DNA from: Flavobacterium tibetense
Lineage (GTDB): Bacteria; Bacteroidota; Bacteroidia; Flavobacteriales; Flavobacteriaceae
Assembly (NCBI RefSeq): GCF_003293845.1
Contig: NZ_QLST01000019.1
Location: 1-43,156 of the forward strand
DNA: 43,156 nt
Reading direction: 5' to 3'
Both the position numbers and the translations under genes were made by a program. Shown one piece after another: positions 35,068-43,156 of the stretch. Position 1 is the first letter of the stretch; each line of letters opens with the position of its first letter. The notes beneath the pieces are model-generated. The model saw only the letters and a program-made list of their open reading frames with translations. It had not been told where the DNA came from and made no database searches.

Positions 35068-36417
35068 ATGAAGACATTTGAAGATTTTGATTTACCTAAA
35101 TCCTTACAAAAAGCCGTTGAAGAACTAGGCTTTACAAACCCAACTCCTATTCAAGAAAAAGCTTTTCCTGTAATTTTATCAGGAAGAGATATGATGGGAA
35201 TTGCCCAAACAGGAACGGGTAAAACATTTGCTTATTTGTTACCTGTTTTAAAGCAATGGAAATTTCAAAAAACAGATAGTCCAAGAGTACTAATTTTAGT
35301 TCCAACAAGAGAATTAGTAGTTCAAGTGGTAGAAGAAGTTCAAAAACTAACCACGTACATGTCGGTACGAACTTTAGGCATTTATGGTGGAGTTAATATC
35401 AACACACAAAGAAAAGACTTAGCCTTAGGAGTAGATGTTTTGGTAGGAACACCAGGAAGAGTAATGGATTTATCATTAGACGGGGTATTGCGATTTGATG
35501 TGCTTCAGAAATTAGTCATTGATGAATTTGATGAAATCTTAAATTTAGGATTCCGAGTGCAGTTGACCTCTATTTTATCCATGATTCGTAGCAAACGACA
35601 AAATATTTTGTTTTCTGCAACCATGACAGAAGATGTTGATGCTTTGCTAGATGAGTTTTTCGAATTCCCTGAAGAAGTTTCTTTGGCTCCAAGCGGAACT
35701 CCATTAGAAAAAATCAAACAAGAAGTATATCATATTCCCAATTTCTTAACGAAAATCAATTTGTTAAAACATCTTTTAGAGACGGATGCAACTACAGAAC
35801 GCGTTTTATTATTCGTAAATAACAAACGAATTGTGGAAGTGGCTTTTGATGCTTTGGAAGAAGCTTTCCCTGGGCAATTTGGTGTAATTCATTCCAATAA
35901 AACTCAAAATTATCGTTTACAAACCATGGCAAGTTTCCAAAATGGCGACTTACGAGGTTTGATTACAACCGATGTAATGGCGCGTGGTTTAGATATTTCT
36001 GATATTACACACGTTTTCAATTTACAATTTCCTGAAGTTCCCGAACAATACATTCACCGAATAGGAAGAACTGGTAGAGCCGATAAAGAAGGTATTGCCA
36101 TTAGTTTTGTTGCTCCTTATGAAGAAGAAAAACAACTAGCAGTTGAAGAACTGATGAACCAAGAAATTGAATTCGTACCGTTTCCTGAGCAAGTGACTGT
36201 TGAAGAAAAGAAATTGGAATTTGAAAAAGATAAAAAGAGGTTCAAAACCATTGGTAAAAAAATTAATGTAGAGGAAAAAGGCGCTGCTTTTCACGAGAAA
36301 AAAGATAAAAACAAAAAAGTTAACTTGGGCGGACCAGGAAAAACAAAACCAAGAAAAACCGCACCAAGAAATCGTGGTGTAGAAGCAAAACGAGACGCTA
36401 AAAAGAAAAATCGTTAA
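35068..36417 (+). CDS. DEAD-box family RNA helicase (RhlE-like) with DEFD motif II
   Basis: The 449-residue protein has the full motif set: Q-motif FTNPTPIQ (22-29), Walker A AQTGTGKT (46-53), PTREL (79-83), GTPGR (127-131), SAT (in ILFSATM), VNNKR, and HRIGRTGR. Motif II reads DEFD at 152-155 instead of DEAD, so the Ala is replaced by Phe while the metal-binding Asp and Glu remain. A Lys-rich tail ends the protein, as in RhlE-type helicases that remodel ribosomal precursors or mRNA. The pentapeptide gene starts 6 bases after it, so they are co-transcribed. Confidence 0.95.
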   Translation: MKTFEDFDLPKSLQKAVEELGFTNPTPIQEKAFPVILSGRDMMGIAQTGTGKTFAYLLPVLKQWKFQKTDSPRVLILVPTRELVVQVVEEVQKLTTYMSVRTLGIYGGVNINTQRKDLALGVDVLVGTPGRVMDLSLDGVLRFDVLQKLVIDEFDEILNLGFRVQLTSILSMIRSKRQNILFSATMTEDVDALLDEFFEFPEEVSLAPSGTPLEKIKQEVYHIPNFLTKINLLKHLLETDATTERVLLFVNNKRIVEVAFDALEEAFPGQFGVIHSNKTQNYRLQTMASFQNGDLRGLITTDVMARGLDISDITHVFNLQFPEVPEQYIHRIGRTGRADKEGIAISFVAPYEEEKQLAVEELMNQEIEFVPFPEQVTVEEKKLEFEKDKKRFKTIGKKINVEEKGAAFHEKKDKNKKVNLGGPGKTKPRKTAPRNRGVEAKRDAKKKNR

Positions 36418-36423
36418 ACAATT

Positions 36424-36996
36424 ATGATTTCTGATTTTGTAAGAGATACTACCTTGAACAACCAAGTTTTTGAGGAAAATGCCATAAAATACAAACAATT
36501 TGATACTTGTGTTTTTATCAATTGCGATTTTTCGAAATGTAATTTTCAGAGTGTTTTCTTTTTAGATTGTACTTTTATTGGTTGCAATTTTAGAGAAGCA
36601 AAAATTAATTACGTTTCCTTACGCGATGTAGAATTCAAACAATGCGATTTTACAAGTGTGAACTTTGCCATGACCGATCAGGTTATTTATTCCTTTCATT
36701 TTACCGATTGTACTTTAGATTACACCCAATTTTACAAACTCAAGTTAAAACAAATTCGTTTCATTGGTTGTAGTATGGTTGCAGCCGATTTCATGGAAAC
36801 CGATTTAACCGAATCTATTTTTGATCATTGCGATTTACGCAGAGCTGTTTTTTCCAAAACCATAGCGAATAAAGCCGATTTTAGTACCAGTTTCAACTTC
36901 ACCATTGACCCAGAACAAAACAAATTGAAAAAAGCCAAATTCTCCTTAGAAGGTTTGAAAGGTTTGTTAGAAAAATACGATTTGATTATTAAATAA
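36424..36996 (+). CDS. Pentapeptide-repeat protein (Qnr/MfpA-like)
   Basis: This 190-residue protein is built of pentapeptide repeats of the A(D/N)LxF type with Cys and Phe prominent: INCDFSKCNFQSVFFLDCTFIGCNF, then CDFTSVNFAMTDQ, LKLKQIRFIGCSMVAADFMETDLTES and CDLRRAVF. It should fold into a right-handed quadrilateral beta helix. Length and repeat type resemble chromosomal Qnr proteins, which mimic DNA and protect gyrase; the sequence alone does not show that activity. It follows the helicase gene by 6 bases. Confidence 0.88.
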   Translation: MISDFVRDTTLNNQVFEENAIKYKQFDTCVFINCDFSKCNFQSVFFLDCTFIGCNFREAKINYVSLRDVEFKQCDFTSVNFAMTDQVIYSFHFTDCTLDYTQFYKLKLKQIRFIGCSMVAADFMETDLTESIFDHCDLRRAVFSKTIANKADFSTSFNFTIDPEQNKLKKAKFSLEGLKGLLEKYDLIIK

Positions 36997-37087
36997 TTGA
37001 AGCTATTTTTTAGAATTTGTTAAATTTTATTTTGCTGTTTTTTCTTCAACGAATTTTACTAAATTTGGACTAATTAAAAATAACTTT

Positions 37088-37666
37088 ATGAAACCTAGAA
37101 ACTATTCCAAAATATTTCGTGTTTTACATTGGTCTATTGCCATTACCTTTCTATTGTTATTGCTGACTATTTTCCTGAGAAAAACTTGGATGGAAAAAAA
37201 TCATGTAGCCGAAATTATCCAAACCTATTTAACAGAAAACAATTACGAAACCTTACCACAAGATGAAGCAATTGTTTTGGCTAAAAAAATCAGAAAACCA
37301 ATGTGGGTTTGGCACATCTATTTTGGATATGTTTTAGTAGGTTTGTATTGCATCCGTTTAGCACTACCCTTTTTTGGTGAAATGAAATTTACTTCTCCGT
37401 TTCAAAAAGATTTAGACACCAAAACTAAATTCCATTATTGGACGTATTTGATTTTCTATATTTTCACAGGAATTTCATTAATCACAGGATTAATCATTGA
37501 ATGGGGACCAAAATCCTATAAAAAACCAATGGAATCGATTCACGAACTTTCTATTTACTATTTACTCGCTTTTATAGTGATTCATTTCAGCGGCGTTTTA
37601 TGGGCTGAATTTAGTAACCAAAAAGGAATTATTTCCAATATTATTTCGGGAAACCAAAATAAATAG
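37088..37666 (+). CDS. Cytochrome b561/b-type membrane protein
   Basis: This 192-residue protein has four membrane helices with histidines placed as in di-haem cytochrome b561-type proteins: VLHWSI (His14), WVWHIYFGY, FHYWTYLIFYIFTG, and a final helix with FIVIHFSG. It probably passes electrons across or within the inner membrane. A periplasmic loop between helices 1 and 2 (about residues 32-72) is longer than usual. It ends 31 bases before the ATPase start, and the two may be co-transcribed. Confidence 0.85.
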   Translation: MKPRNYSKIFRVLHWSIAITFLLLLLTIFLRKTWMEKNHVAEIIQTYLTENNYETLPQDEAIVLAKKIRKPMWVWHIYFGYVLVGLYCIRLALPFFGEMKFTSPFQKDLDTKTKFHYWTYLIFYIFTGISLITGLIIEWGPKSYKKPMESIHELSIYYLLAFIVIHFSGVLWAEFSNQKGIISNIISGNQNK

Positions 37667-37697
37667 CTATCTTACTGCTTTGGCTAAAACAATTCCA

Positions 37698-40382
37698 ATG
37701 CATACAAAAAACAACTGGCACAGTTTAGATTTAGATGAAATTTTCACTTCTTTTCAAAGTACTCCAAAAGGTCTTAGTGATAATGAGGTAATTGAAAAAA
37801 GAACAAAATTTGGCTCCAACGTTTTGCCAACTAACAAACGTACAACTGTTTTTCAAATTTTTATACGTCAGTTTCTTAATCCGCTAATTTTTGTTTTAGT
37901 TGCTGCGGCATTTGCTGCAATTGCGATTGGAGAAAGTGGTGATTCGCTCTTCATTTTTATTGTAATTTTTTTCAATGCATTCATTGGTACGTATCAAGAA
38001 TTCAAAGCCGAAGAAAGTGCATTTAGTTTGCAACAATTAATAAAAATTAATGCCCGAATAAAACGAAATAACTCTTTAGTTAATCTTCCAGCTGAAGAAA
38101 TTGTCCCTGGAGATATTGTTTATTTAGAATCAGGAATGAAAGTCCCAGCTGATATGCGCTTTCTAGAAGTAAACAATTTAGAAATTGATGAAAGTTTTTT
38201 AACAGGTGAATCTATTCCTTCTTTAAAATTTGTTGGCACTACCAAAGAAAACACCCTAGTTGCCGAAAGAAAAAACATGGGTTTTGCTGGCGCAACCGTT
38301 TTAAAAGGTAGAGGAATTGGTATTGTCGTTGCCACAGGAACAGTAACTCAAGTAGGGCAAATTTCAAAAAGCGTTACCGAATCAGAATCTGCTAAACCTC
38401 CATTGGTACAAAGAATGGAGCGTTTTATGAAGCAAATAACCATCATAATTGCTGTAATTAGTGTTATTCTAGCCATCATCATGCGTTTGCAAGGTGCTGA
38501 TTTCACTGCTATTTTCTTTTTCATTGTAGCACTAGCCGTTTCTGCAATTCCTGAAGGATTACCTATTGCGTTGACCGTGGCTTTATCTATTGCTACTAAA
38601 CGAATGGCAAAACGAAATGTATTGGTAAGAAAACTAACTTCGGTGGAAAGTTTAGGCAGTTGCACCTTAATTGCTAGTGATAAAACAGGAACCCTAACCG
38701 TAAACGAACAAACTGCAAAAGTCATTACCTTACCCAATGGCAACCAATTTTCAATTACTGGAGAAGGTTATAATGGCATTGGAACAATAAATGACGCTGC
38801 AAACAATCCTATTACTTTTTCAACGGAACATCCATTAGCGAATCTGATTAAAACGGCTTTAATTGCCAATGAAGCTACCTTAACATTGGACAATGAAAAA
38901 TGGAACTATTCTGGAGATTCTATGGATATTGCGCTATTAGGATTAGGATACAAATTTGGAATCCAACAAAACGAAATTTTAAACGAAGTAACATTGCTTC
39001 AAACCATTGCGTACGAATCAGAGAAAAAATTTGCTGGTGCAATAACCCAAAATACAGAAGGAAAACAGTTGTTTGTTAAAGGAGCAGTTGAAACTATTCT
39101 TGGATTTTGCAATCGAATGCAAATTGATGACACAACTGTTCCACTAGATATAGAAAAAATCACCACCGATGCAGAAGCATTAGCCAAAAAAGGCTACCGC
39201 GTACTAGCATTTGCCTATGAAAATGTAAGTGCTGATTTTGATGAAACTAATGAAAAGGAATATTCGTCTCTTGTATTTTTAGGTCTAATCAGTTTTATTG
39301 ATCCATTACGTCCTGAAGCAATTGCCTCTATAGCGGAGTGTCATGATGCAGGAATAAAAGTAATTATGATTACTGGCGATCATCCTGAAACTGCTTTAAC
39401 CATTGCAAAAGAGTTGGGCATTGCCAATCAGAATACCAAAGTAGTTACAGGTCAAATGCTAACCAAGCACAAAGAAAATAAAGAAATTTGGCAAGACTTA
39501 ATTCTGTCTTCAACCGTGTTTGCTAGAGTTTCACCCCAACAAAAACTGGAAATTGTTGAAGTTTTAATTGAAAAAGGAGAATTTGTTGCTGTAACCGGTG
39601 ATGGTGTAAACGATGCGCCCGCACTTAAAAAAGCAAATATTGGAGTTGCCATGGGTTCAGGAACTGATGTAGCAAAAGAAGTTGGTGCTATGATTGTAGT
39701 TGATAATAATTTTGCTTCAATAGTAGCAGGAATTGAAGAAGGAAGGTTTGCGTATGACAACGTGCGAAAAGTGATTTATTTGTTGATTTCTACTGGAACT
39801 GCGGAAATATTCATTTTTTTAGTTGCTTTGTTATTAGGATTGCCTTTACCATTGTTAGCGGTGCAATTATTATGGTTGAATTTAGTGACCAATGGCATAC
39901 AAGATGTTTCTTTAGCATTTGAAAAAGGAGAAAAGGGAGCGATGAAGCATCCGCCAAGAAACCCAAAAGAATCTATTTTTGATCGCTTAATGATAGAGCA
40001 AAATATGATTTCTGGTTTAACTATGGGAATACTAGCTGCCGGACTTTGGTATTATTTATTAGAATATACTACAATTGAAGAAGCTTCTGCACGAAATTTA
40101 GTCTTACTTTTAATGGTTTTCTTGCAAAATTTCCATGTGTTCAATTGCCGTTCAGAGCGAGTTTCTACTTTTAAAGTGTCATTAAAAAACAACATCATTC
40201 TTGTTTTTGGTGTGCTTTTAGCACAAGGAATTCATATTTTAAGTATGCAAATTCCATTTATGCAACAAATTCTTGGTGTAGAAAAAATTAGTTTTGACCA
40301 TTGGGTTTTAGTTGCTCTTTTAGCTATACCAATAGTTTTAGTAATGGAAATTTATAAAATGATAAAAAATGCAAGAATTTGA
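37698..40382 (+). CDS. Cation-transporting P-type ATPase (Ca2+-type, P2)
   Basis: The ATG at 37698 is chosen; a TTG 18 bases upstream (37680) is the only other start. The protein has the phosphorylation motif DKTGT with Asp328, the membrane motif PEGLPIALT (SERCA-type), the TGES loop and the GDGVNDAPAL hinge. Cation-transport N-terminal and C-terminal membrane domains are complete, about 894 residues. It should pump a cation, by family Ca2+ or perhaps Na+/Mn2+, from the cytoplasm. The gene lies after the cytochrome b gene, and its stop overlaps the next gene by 14 bases. Confidence 0.93.
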   Translation: MHTKNNWHSLDLDEIFTSFQSTPKGLSDNEVIEKRTKFGSNVLPTNKRTTVFQIFIRQFLNPLIFVLVAAAFAAIAIGESGDSLFIFIVIFFNAFIGTYQEFKAEESAFSLQQLIKINARIKRNNSLVNLPAEEIVPGDIVYLESGMKVPADMRFLEVNNLEIDESFLTGESIPSLKFVGTTKENTLVAERKNMGFAGATVLKGRGIGIVVATGTVTQVGQISKSVTESESAKPPLVQRMERFMKQITIIIAVISVILAIIMRLQGADFTAIFFFIVALAVSAIPEGLPIALTVALSIATKRMAKRNVLVRKLTSVESLGSCTLIASDKTGTLTVNEQTAKVITLPNGNQFSITGEGYNGIGTINDAANNPITFSTEHPLANLIKTALIANEATLTLDNEKWNYSGDSMDIALLGLGYKFGIQQNEILNEVTLLQTIAYESEKKFAGAITQNTEGKQLFVKGAVETILGFCNRMQIDDTTVPLDIEKITTDAEALAKKGYRVLAFAYENVSADFDETNEKEYSSLVFLGLISFIDPLRPEAIASIAECHDAGIKVIMITGDHPETALTIAKELGIANQNTKVVTGQMLTKHKENKEIWQDLILSSTVFARVSPQQKLEIVEVLIEKGEFVAVTGDGVNDAPALKKANIGVAMGSGTDVAKEVGAMIVVDNNFASIVAGIEEGRFAYDNVRKVIYLLISTGTAEIFIFLVALLLGLPLPLLAVQLLWLNLVTNGIQDVSLAFEKGEKGAMKHPPRNPKESIFDRLMIEQNMISGLTMGILAAGLWYYLLEYTTIEEASARNLVLLLMVFLQNFHVFNCRSERVSTFKVSLKNNIILVFGVLLAQGIHILSMQIPFMQQILGVEKISFDHWVLVALLAIPIVLVMEIYKMIKNARI

Positions 40383-41010
40383 TTCCAAACAATACAAAAT
40401 TTATTCTTGGAAAAACTGGATGGTGCTGCATTACATCATCAATCCAGGAATTGCGTTTAATGAAATTTTCTTGGGAATGCGCGTTCCAAAAGTTTCATTG
40501 GTAGACAAAACACAAAAAGACAAACCCTTTATTGAGCGTTCCTATGTTCCTTGTCCGCATTGCAATACCTTGCACGATGCTCGGCTTTGGTCTGCCAATT
40601 ACAAAACACACATGAAAAACTGGTTTGGCTTGTATTGTGTGAGTTGTGGTGAAATTATTCCGTGTTTGATGAATGCTACTACTTTTTTATTAAAATGGCT
40701 TACTTTTCCTGTTTGGTATTGGTTTAGAGACAATTGGAAAGCCAAATGGTTAGCGGCACAACCCAAACGCTTTGAAAACATTGATTTAGCAACTTTTGAA
40801 AATCCTTTTGGAAAAAACATGTGGTTGAAACAAGGGTTGAGTTTTGGTTTTTTTATGTTTGTTTTCATGAATCTAATTTCTCCTTTGATTGATGAAACGC
40901 CTTTTAATTGGAAGAAAGTTTTAATTAGCATTCCAGTTTGGTTAGTAGCTGGATTGTTGTTTGGTTACTTCATGAAAGCATTTTTAGGTCAAAAGATAAA
41001 AAATAGTTAA
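40369..41010 (+). CDS. Zinc-ribbon membrane protein of unknown function
   Basis: The 213-residue protein has a zinc ribbon of two CxxC pairs, CPHCNTLHDARLW and LYCVSCGEIIPC (about residues 59-104), then two or three membrane helices in the second half (ATTFLLKWLTFPVWYWF, GLSFGFFMFVFMNLISPL and VLISIPVWLVAGLLFGYFM). The start at 40369 overlaps the ATPase stop by 14 bases, implying coupled translation. It could bind metal or a regulatory partner at the membrane. No family name is known to me. Confidence 0.75.
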   Translation: MQEFDSKQYKIYSWKNWMVLHYIINPGIAFNEIFLGMRVPKVSLVDKTQKDKPFIERSYVPCPHCNTLHDARLWSANYKTHMKNWFGLYCVSCGEIIPCLMNATTFLLKWLTFPVWYWFRDNWKAKWLAAQPKRFENIDLATFENPFGKNMWLKQGLSFGFFMFVFMNLISPLIDETPFNWKKVLISIPVWLVAGLLFGYFMKAFLGQKIKNS

Positions 41011-41085
41011 TTCTTACAGTTACACTTGTTAATTTGAGTGAAAATTCGTAACTTTAAGTATTATTAATTTAATACCCAATTAGAT

Positions 41086-41400
41086 ATGTTAATACAAATC
41101 AACACCGACAAAAACATTGAAGGTCACAGCCGAATGAATGAATTCTTTTCAGAAGAAATTAAAAAAGAACTAGCTCGTTTTGATGATAAAATAACCCGAA
41201 TAGAAGTGCATTTAGGCGACGAAAATGGCGATAAATTTGGAAAAAATGATAAAAAGTGCATGATTGAAGCAAGAATGGAAAAGAAAAATCCAATTGCAGT
41301 AACAGCACATTCCGATACACCTGAAAAAGCCTTTTACGAAGCCGTTGAAAAAATAAAGCGTTCCTTAAGCACTACTTTAGAGAAAATGCGCGAACATTAA
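41086..41400 (+). CDS. HPF/RaiA-family ribosome-associated factor
   Basis: This 104-residue protein matches the short HPF/RaiA (sigma-54 modulation) fold: FFSEEIKKELARFDDKITRIEVHLGDENG, then KCMIEARMEKKNPIAVTAHSDTPEKAFYEAVEKIKRSL. It binds the small ribosomal subunit and silences ribosomes in stress or stationary phase; the long C-terminal dimerisation tail is absent. A strong terminator follows. Confidence 0.9.
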   Translation: MLIQINTDKNIEGHSRMNEFFSEEIKKELARFDDKITRIEVHLGDENGDKFGKNDKKCMIEARMEKKNPIAVTAHSDTPEKAFYEAVEKIKRSLSTTLEKMREH

Positions 41401-41406
41401 TACTAG

Positions 41407-41435
41407 AAATCCCGATGAGAATCGGGATTTTTTTG
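41407..41435 (+). terminator. Rho-independent terminator
   Basis: AAATCCCGAT and ATCGGGATTT enclose a GAGA loop, followed by a run of T. It ends the HPF-like gene. Confidence 0.92.
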
Positions 41436-41484
41436 TAAGAGGTTTTTTGTATATTTGGAAAAATAAACGAATTAAAAAATTGCA

Positions 41485-41555
41485 AAACTTTCGCCTATCT
41501 TGCCTTTATGGCATGAAACTAGTTCGAAAGTTTCGCATATAAACAAGTTAGCGGT
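41485..41555. other. Folded leader and left inverted repeat of orphan gene
   Basis: AAACTTTCG (41485-41493) pairs with CGAAAGTTT (41525-41533); inside lies a small TGCC/GGCA hairpin. GTTAGCGGT follows at 41547-41555 and its exact complement ACCGCTAAC occurs downstream of the gene at 42222-42230. The arrangement resembles a mobile-cassette boundary, though it does not match the integron attC consensus. Confidence 0.45.
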
Positions 41556-41602
41556 CAGGCTAAAAGACGACACAACAGACAGACAACGAAACGAGATAAT
41601 AA

Positions 41603-42172
41603 ATGAAGGAACTAATAATATTGACAGTAATTTCAGGACTTGCGTTTTTGGTTTTTCTCGTGACACTGATTTTGGGTTTTACGAAAAAGAACAAGAAACT
41701 AAAACTAACAGCTTTACTATTATTTTTTGCATTTATCGGTTTGACAGCTTGGACAGGTTTTAAGTTTGTAAGTAAGACCTATAACAAAGTATCAGAAACT
41801 TTAAGACCTAGAACAGGTGAAGAAATTTATGACGCATTATTTGACAAAAGACAATCGGACTGCATTAAGATTTTGAATTTCCAAGACCAAGTTGTTCCAA
41901 AAATTGACTATGCAATTTGGTTACACTTTGAAACTTGCCCTGACGAATTAAAGCGAATTTTATCGAGACACGAGTTTACAACAGAAAGACTATCGACAGC
42001 AAAATGGGACGGGAAAATTCCTTACGGTGAAACATTAGATTGGTTCAATCCAGCGACTTTAGGCGACACAATTATAGTTTATGAATATTCAACAAACGAC
42101 AGTAAAAATATTCAAACAATTTGGACTAATTTAGACAGTTCAAAAGTTTTTGTAAGAGACATATTTGACTAA
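41603..42172 (+). CDS. Orphan two-span membrane protein
   Basis: This 189-residue protein has two N-terminal membrane helices (about 3-24 and 35-53, KLTALLLFFAFIGLTAW), then a soluble domain of about 125 residues with LRPRTGEEIYDALFDKRQSDCIKIL and RILSRHEFTTERLSTAKWDGKIPYGETLDWFNP. The lumenal or periplasmic domain is not recognised. Base composition differs from its neighbours and it is flanked by the inverted repeat GTTAGCGGT. It lies next to a transposase and may be a mobile single-gene insertion. Confidence 0.65.
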   Translation: MKELIILTVISGLAFLVFLVTLILGFTKKNKKLKLTALLLFFAFIGLTAWTGFKFVSKTYNKVSETLRPRTGEEIYDALFDKRQSDCIKILNFQDQVVPKIDYAIWLHFETCPDELKRILSRHEFTTERLSTAKWDGKIPYGETLDWFNPATLGDTIIVYEYSTNDSKNIQTIWTNLDSSKVFVRDIFD

Positions 42173-42221
42173 AATGAATTTCGAAAACAGACAAAATATT
42201 GACGCTGAAAAAGAAGCCCGA

Positions 42222-42230
42222 ACCGCTAAC
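42222..42230 (-). repeat. Right inverted copy of the GTTAGCGGT repeat
   Basis: ACCGCTAAC, the exact complement of 41547-41555, lies 50 bases after the stop of the orphan membrane gene. A downstream GCC also pairs with the GGC beside the left copy. Confidence 0.5.
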
Positions 42231-42293
42231 AGCCGTAACTGTTGCACAACTACTATTTTTTAAAATAAAATCTCAAAAAACATAAAATTCCGA

Positions 42294-42325
42294 CCTCGTT
42301 TAAACACTTTTAAGCGAGGTTTGTC
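42294..42325 (-). terminator. Hairpin at the 3' end of the transposase
   Basis: CCTCG and CGAGG enclose TTTAAA-type arms and a short loop, with T residues on the plus side. It lies just downstream of the transposase stop (42329) and may be its terminator or lie near the insertion sequence end. Confidence 0.55.
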
Positions 42326-42328
42326 TTT

Positions 42329-43156
42329 TTAGTTCCTGTACAAAATTCTAAAATTTTGGTTGCTTAAATTTGAAATTATAAAGTCTTGATAGACCGTTTT
42401 TATAAAAGCAAAGCACTTCCCTTGTTTTAAGGAAATAACTTGGGCTAAAACACTTGGTTTTTTGATGGTAAAACGCAAGTATTTCTTCAAGTTGTAGGTT
42501 AAACTTGCCATGAGTACATGTTTGTTTGCGTTTTTGATGCCTCGGGTGTTGACTCGTTTCATGTTCGTGAAGTTGACCAAGGTTCCAATCACAGGTTCGA
42601 CTGTTTTACTTCGTATTCTCGACATCTTTTTGGCATATTTGGCATTTTGTGTGAGTTTTTGATGCATACGGTCGTAATGTTCTTTGTGGATGCTATCGTC
42701 TAGCTTTTTAAACTTAGTGCTTTTGCCACAACATTGTTCTCTGAGTGGGCAGTTTTTACAGTCACTCTCGCTGCTTCGGTACGTGCGTTTGGTGTAGCCT
42801 TTACTATCCGTTTTTTCGCCTTTGAAAAGGAGTTTGGCTTGGTTGCCTTCGGGTTTAGTGCATTGGTAATAATTTTCCTCTTTGTTGAAGGTAAAACCTT
42901 CGCGCTCGGGTTTGTATTGCCCGAAGTTAGGAATGTAGGCATCAATATTTTTTTTATGTAAATACGCCAACGCTTCGCCACTGCTGTAACCGCCATCGGC
43001 TAAAAGTTCTTCTAATTCAATGTCGTTTTCGTTTAGGTTTTCTTCGATAAGTTCCACAATTTTTTCTAAACATTGACTATCGCGCTTGTCTGCAAAATCA
43101 GAACACGCTCCAGTAATAACATGGTGTGCATCGTCTACTGCGATTTGTCCAAAATA
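42329..43156 (-). CDS. IS1182-family transposase, C-terminal part
   Basis: The frame runs to the window edge. Reading back past a GTG at 43057 gives YFGQIAVDDAHHVITGACSDFADK, so the N-terminus is outside. Later parts carry the DDE features of IS1182-type enzymes: ELLADGGYSSGEAL with the second Asp, the cysteine cluster CKNCPLREQCCG, and SKTVEPVIGTLVN with the final Glu. It moves its insertion sequence by cut and paste. The other end and its inverted repeat cannot be seen here, and no frameshift was found in the visible part. Confidence 0.92.
   Translation of the reverse strand, partial: YFGQIAVDDAHHVITGACSDFADKRDSQCLEKIVELIEENLNENDIELEELLADGGYSSGEALAYLHKKNIDAYIPNFGQYKPEREGFTFNKEENYYQCTKPEGNQAKLLFKGEKTDSKGYTKRTYRSSESDCKNCPLREQCCGKSTKFKKLDDSIHKEHYDRMHQKLTQNAKYAKKMSRIRSKTVEPVIGTLVNFTNMKRVNTRGIKNANKHVLMASLTYNLKKYLRFTIKKPSVLAQVISLKQGKCFAFIKTVYQDFIISNLSNQNFRILYRN

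Noticed and set aside
41547..42230. True integron attC sites
   Set aside because: The repeats read GTTAGCG and CGCTAAC, which do not fit GTTRRRY / RYYYAAC; only the general resemblance is kept.

Overview
The window looks like a low-GC Bacteroidota chromosome, most likely a Flavobacterium-type marine or freshwater flavobacterium. This rests on AT-rich codon use, promoters of the TAnnTTTG type, dispersed palindromes of the 'CTTCGACAAGCTCAG' kind, and family-typical proteins such as a DUF5675 protein, BfmA/BtgA-like mobilization protein and HTH-DUF6922 antitoxin. Identification is from reading sequence only; no database search was made.

Layout. 1-1297: the 5' RNA and reverse transcriptase of a group II intron (minus strand, cut by the window edge). 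1555-2199: an SRAP-domain abasic-site protein. 2200-3555: a gene-poor stretch holding three nested-hairpin repeats, two of them tandem with compensatory base changes. 3556-6312: a small conserved unknown and a 731-residue nuclease-like candidate defence protein. 6521-8676: a small phage-derived cassette (two hydrophobic holin-like proteins, a DUF5675 protein, a 252-residue unknown) with a divergent 67-residue protein and a palindromic operator.

8861-29877: an integrative, plasmid-like element 21.0 kb core to core. It is bounded by an identical 17-bp core that resembles a tRNA 3' end, and each end carries a matching pair of GTTGCCGTTTT arm-type sites. Its right part is the mobility and replication backbone: tyrosine integrase, membrane protein, excisionase-like HTH, Rep initiator with phased iterons, Toprim primase-like protein and a BfmA-like mobilization protein, but no relaxase. 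Its left part is cargo: a toxin-antitoxin pair with a perfect 26-bp operator, and a 13.2-kb same-strand run of six genes. In transcription order these are a single-chain type ISP restriction-modification enzyme, a small membrane protein, a KAP-type membrane NTPase, a CoiA-like nuclease with a long coiled coil, a putAbiC-type membrane Abi protein, and an SF2 helicase with a nuclease-like C-terminus. This run has one good promoter at its head and is the best candidate here for an undescribed multi-gene anti-phage system.

29955-42172: housekeeping and stress chromosome. It holds an exported-type catalase-peroxidase; a thioredoxin/rhodanese/DUF2892 operon; divergent hemN with a symmetrical activator-like site; a DEAD-box-type helicase whose motif II reads DEFD; a Qnr-like pentapeptide protein; cytochrome b561-like protein, a P-type ATPase and a zinc-ribbon membrane protein; an HPF/RaiA-type ribosome factor; and an orphan membrane protein flanked by short inverted repeats. 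42329-43156: the C-terminal part of an IS1182-type transposase running off the window.
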